A stretch of 60,000 nt of DNA. It comes from Takakia lepidozioides (Eukaryota > Streptophyta > Takakiopsida > Takakiales > Takakiaceae). The stretch is taken from NCBI GenBank assembly GCA_030704615.1, contig CM060731.1, forward strand, positions 71,096,756-71,156,755, read 5' to 3'. The position numbers were made by a program, and so were the translations under genes. A model generated the notes under the pieces. That model searched no databases. It had not been told where the DNA came from and saw nothing but the letters and a program-made list of their open reading frames with translations. Below, one piece after another: positions 59,295 through 60,000 of the stretch (its first letter is position 1; every line of letters starts with the position of its first letter).

Positions 59295-59905
59295 GCCCGA
59301 TTTTTCATCCGGAGGCTGAATAATCAATACCCTTTCTCTTAAGAACCCGACGGATGTCATCCGTTAGCTAGGTTTAAACAGTAGATTATAGGGTAGGAGT
59401 TAGGGTTTCACTCCTTAATTAGCAGTAATTAAGGGTAATTAAAAAAATCTCCATGGCCATCATAAGCTGTTTTTTCATCCGGTCCAGATGAAAAAAAAAA
59501 AAAGGTTCATTTGCTTGGATGAGGTCCATTAGCAGGATGAAAAAGTAGTATACATCATCCAGAGCAGCGGTTTTTCATCCTAACAGGTAATTCGTCATCC
59601 CTTAAGAGAAAGCCTCATCTAGTACGGAGAAAAAGCATAAAGGGGGAATAAAACGAATTCAAATCCTGGTATTTTTCATCCGGCATGGATGGAAAATTTA
59701 TAGATAGGATGCCAGTGTCATAACCCTTATGGAGGTAATTCCTCATTCTCTGGTGACTTATCTGATATAGATAAAAGTCAAAAAAAGAGGAATGAAAAAT
59801 TACAGATCCTTTTTAAAGGTACTTTATTCTTCCGGTATGGATAGAAAACCTTTACAAGTCGGGTGAGAACACCTTTTAGAGTCCATCTGGTATAGATGGA
59901 AAATC
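59295..59905. repeat. Array of TTTTTCATCC dyad motifs
   Basis: TTTTTCATCCGG-type words recur near 59301, 59471, 59571 and 59671, with weaker forms at 59825 and 59881. Most are followed after a few bases by the inverse (GATGAAAAA, ATGGATGGAAAA, ATGGATAGAAAA), giving imperfect palindromes of about 22-26 bp. Spacing is 100-170 bp. This is the look of subterminal binding sites at a transposon end. Confidence 0.7.
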
Positions 59906-59960
59906 ATGAAAAGACCACTGATGCAACCGGCCAGTTCCGAGGAGGGAGACAGAGGGAGTG

Positions 59961-60000
59961 AGGGGGCAACAAAGAAAAAACAAAAAGGTGGGGGGGGGGG
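59961..60000 (+). repeat. Copy of the 43553-43592 sequence
   Basis: GAGGGGGCAACAAAGA, AAAGAAAAAGG-like sequence and a terminal G run match 43550-43590 in the same orientation, apart from a few substitutions. The window ends inside the G run, so its further extent is unknown. Confidence 0.7.

Overview
This window reads as nuclear DNA of a land plant. Its genes have GT-AG introns, an intronless PPR-DYW editing-factor gene, a plant-type RLCK, an OSB-like protein and plant CACTA transposons. A large repeat-rich genome with such a PPR gene suggests a seedless vascular plant such as a fern. That is inference from general character, not a database match.

Host genes lie in two stretches. The first holds an RLCK-VII-like pseudokinase (3715-6102, +). 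The second is a cluster at 19866-32672: adenylate kinase (-), the end of an OSB-like organellar DNA-binding protein (+), a PPR-DYW protein (+), a REX4-type DEDDh RNA exonuclease (+) and a DUF1336 protein (-). I placed splice sites by eye. All exon phases close in the RLCK, adenylate kinase, REX4 and DUF1336 models.

The remainder is mobile DNA, mostly nested. 1-3700 holds a tRNA-derived SINE and degenerate repeats. 6980-10290 is a decayed LINE on the minus strand with endonuclease and reverse-transcriptase blocks. 10580-16450 is a decayed Ty3/gypsy-like retroelement on the minus strand. It carries a DNMT3-like cytosine-5 methyltransferase between protease and the RT position, and its integrase ends in a PHD finger. 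Nearly all of its RT and RNase H is missing. 36937-37361 is a fragment of an unrelated class I methyltransferase.

38046-60000 is a nest. A LINE is interrupted at 40167 by the left end of one CACTA transposon. Further right lies a second CACTA element (43847-57664, 13.8 kb), complete with terminal inverted repeats and a CCG target duplication. It carries an intact TNP2 transposase gene (+). Divergent to that is an 8-exon TNPA-like gene (-) whose protein contains an FCP1/SCP-type (NIF) HAD phosphatase domain. The start codons of the two genes are 29 bp apart. Downstream of the transposase are a tandem duplication and captured PPR gene pieces. The window ends in an array of dyad-symmetric TTTTTCATCC motifs that look like the subterminal repeats of another transposon.

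The two strongest candidates for something undescribed are the methyltransferase/PHD retroelement and the TNPA-phosphatase fusion of the second CACTA element.
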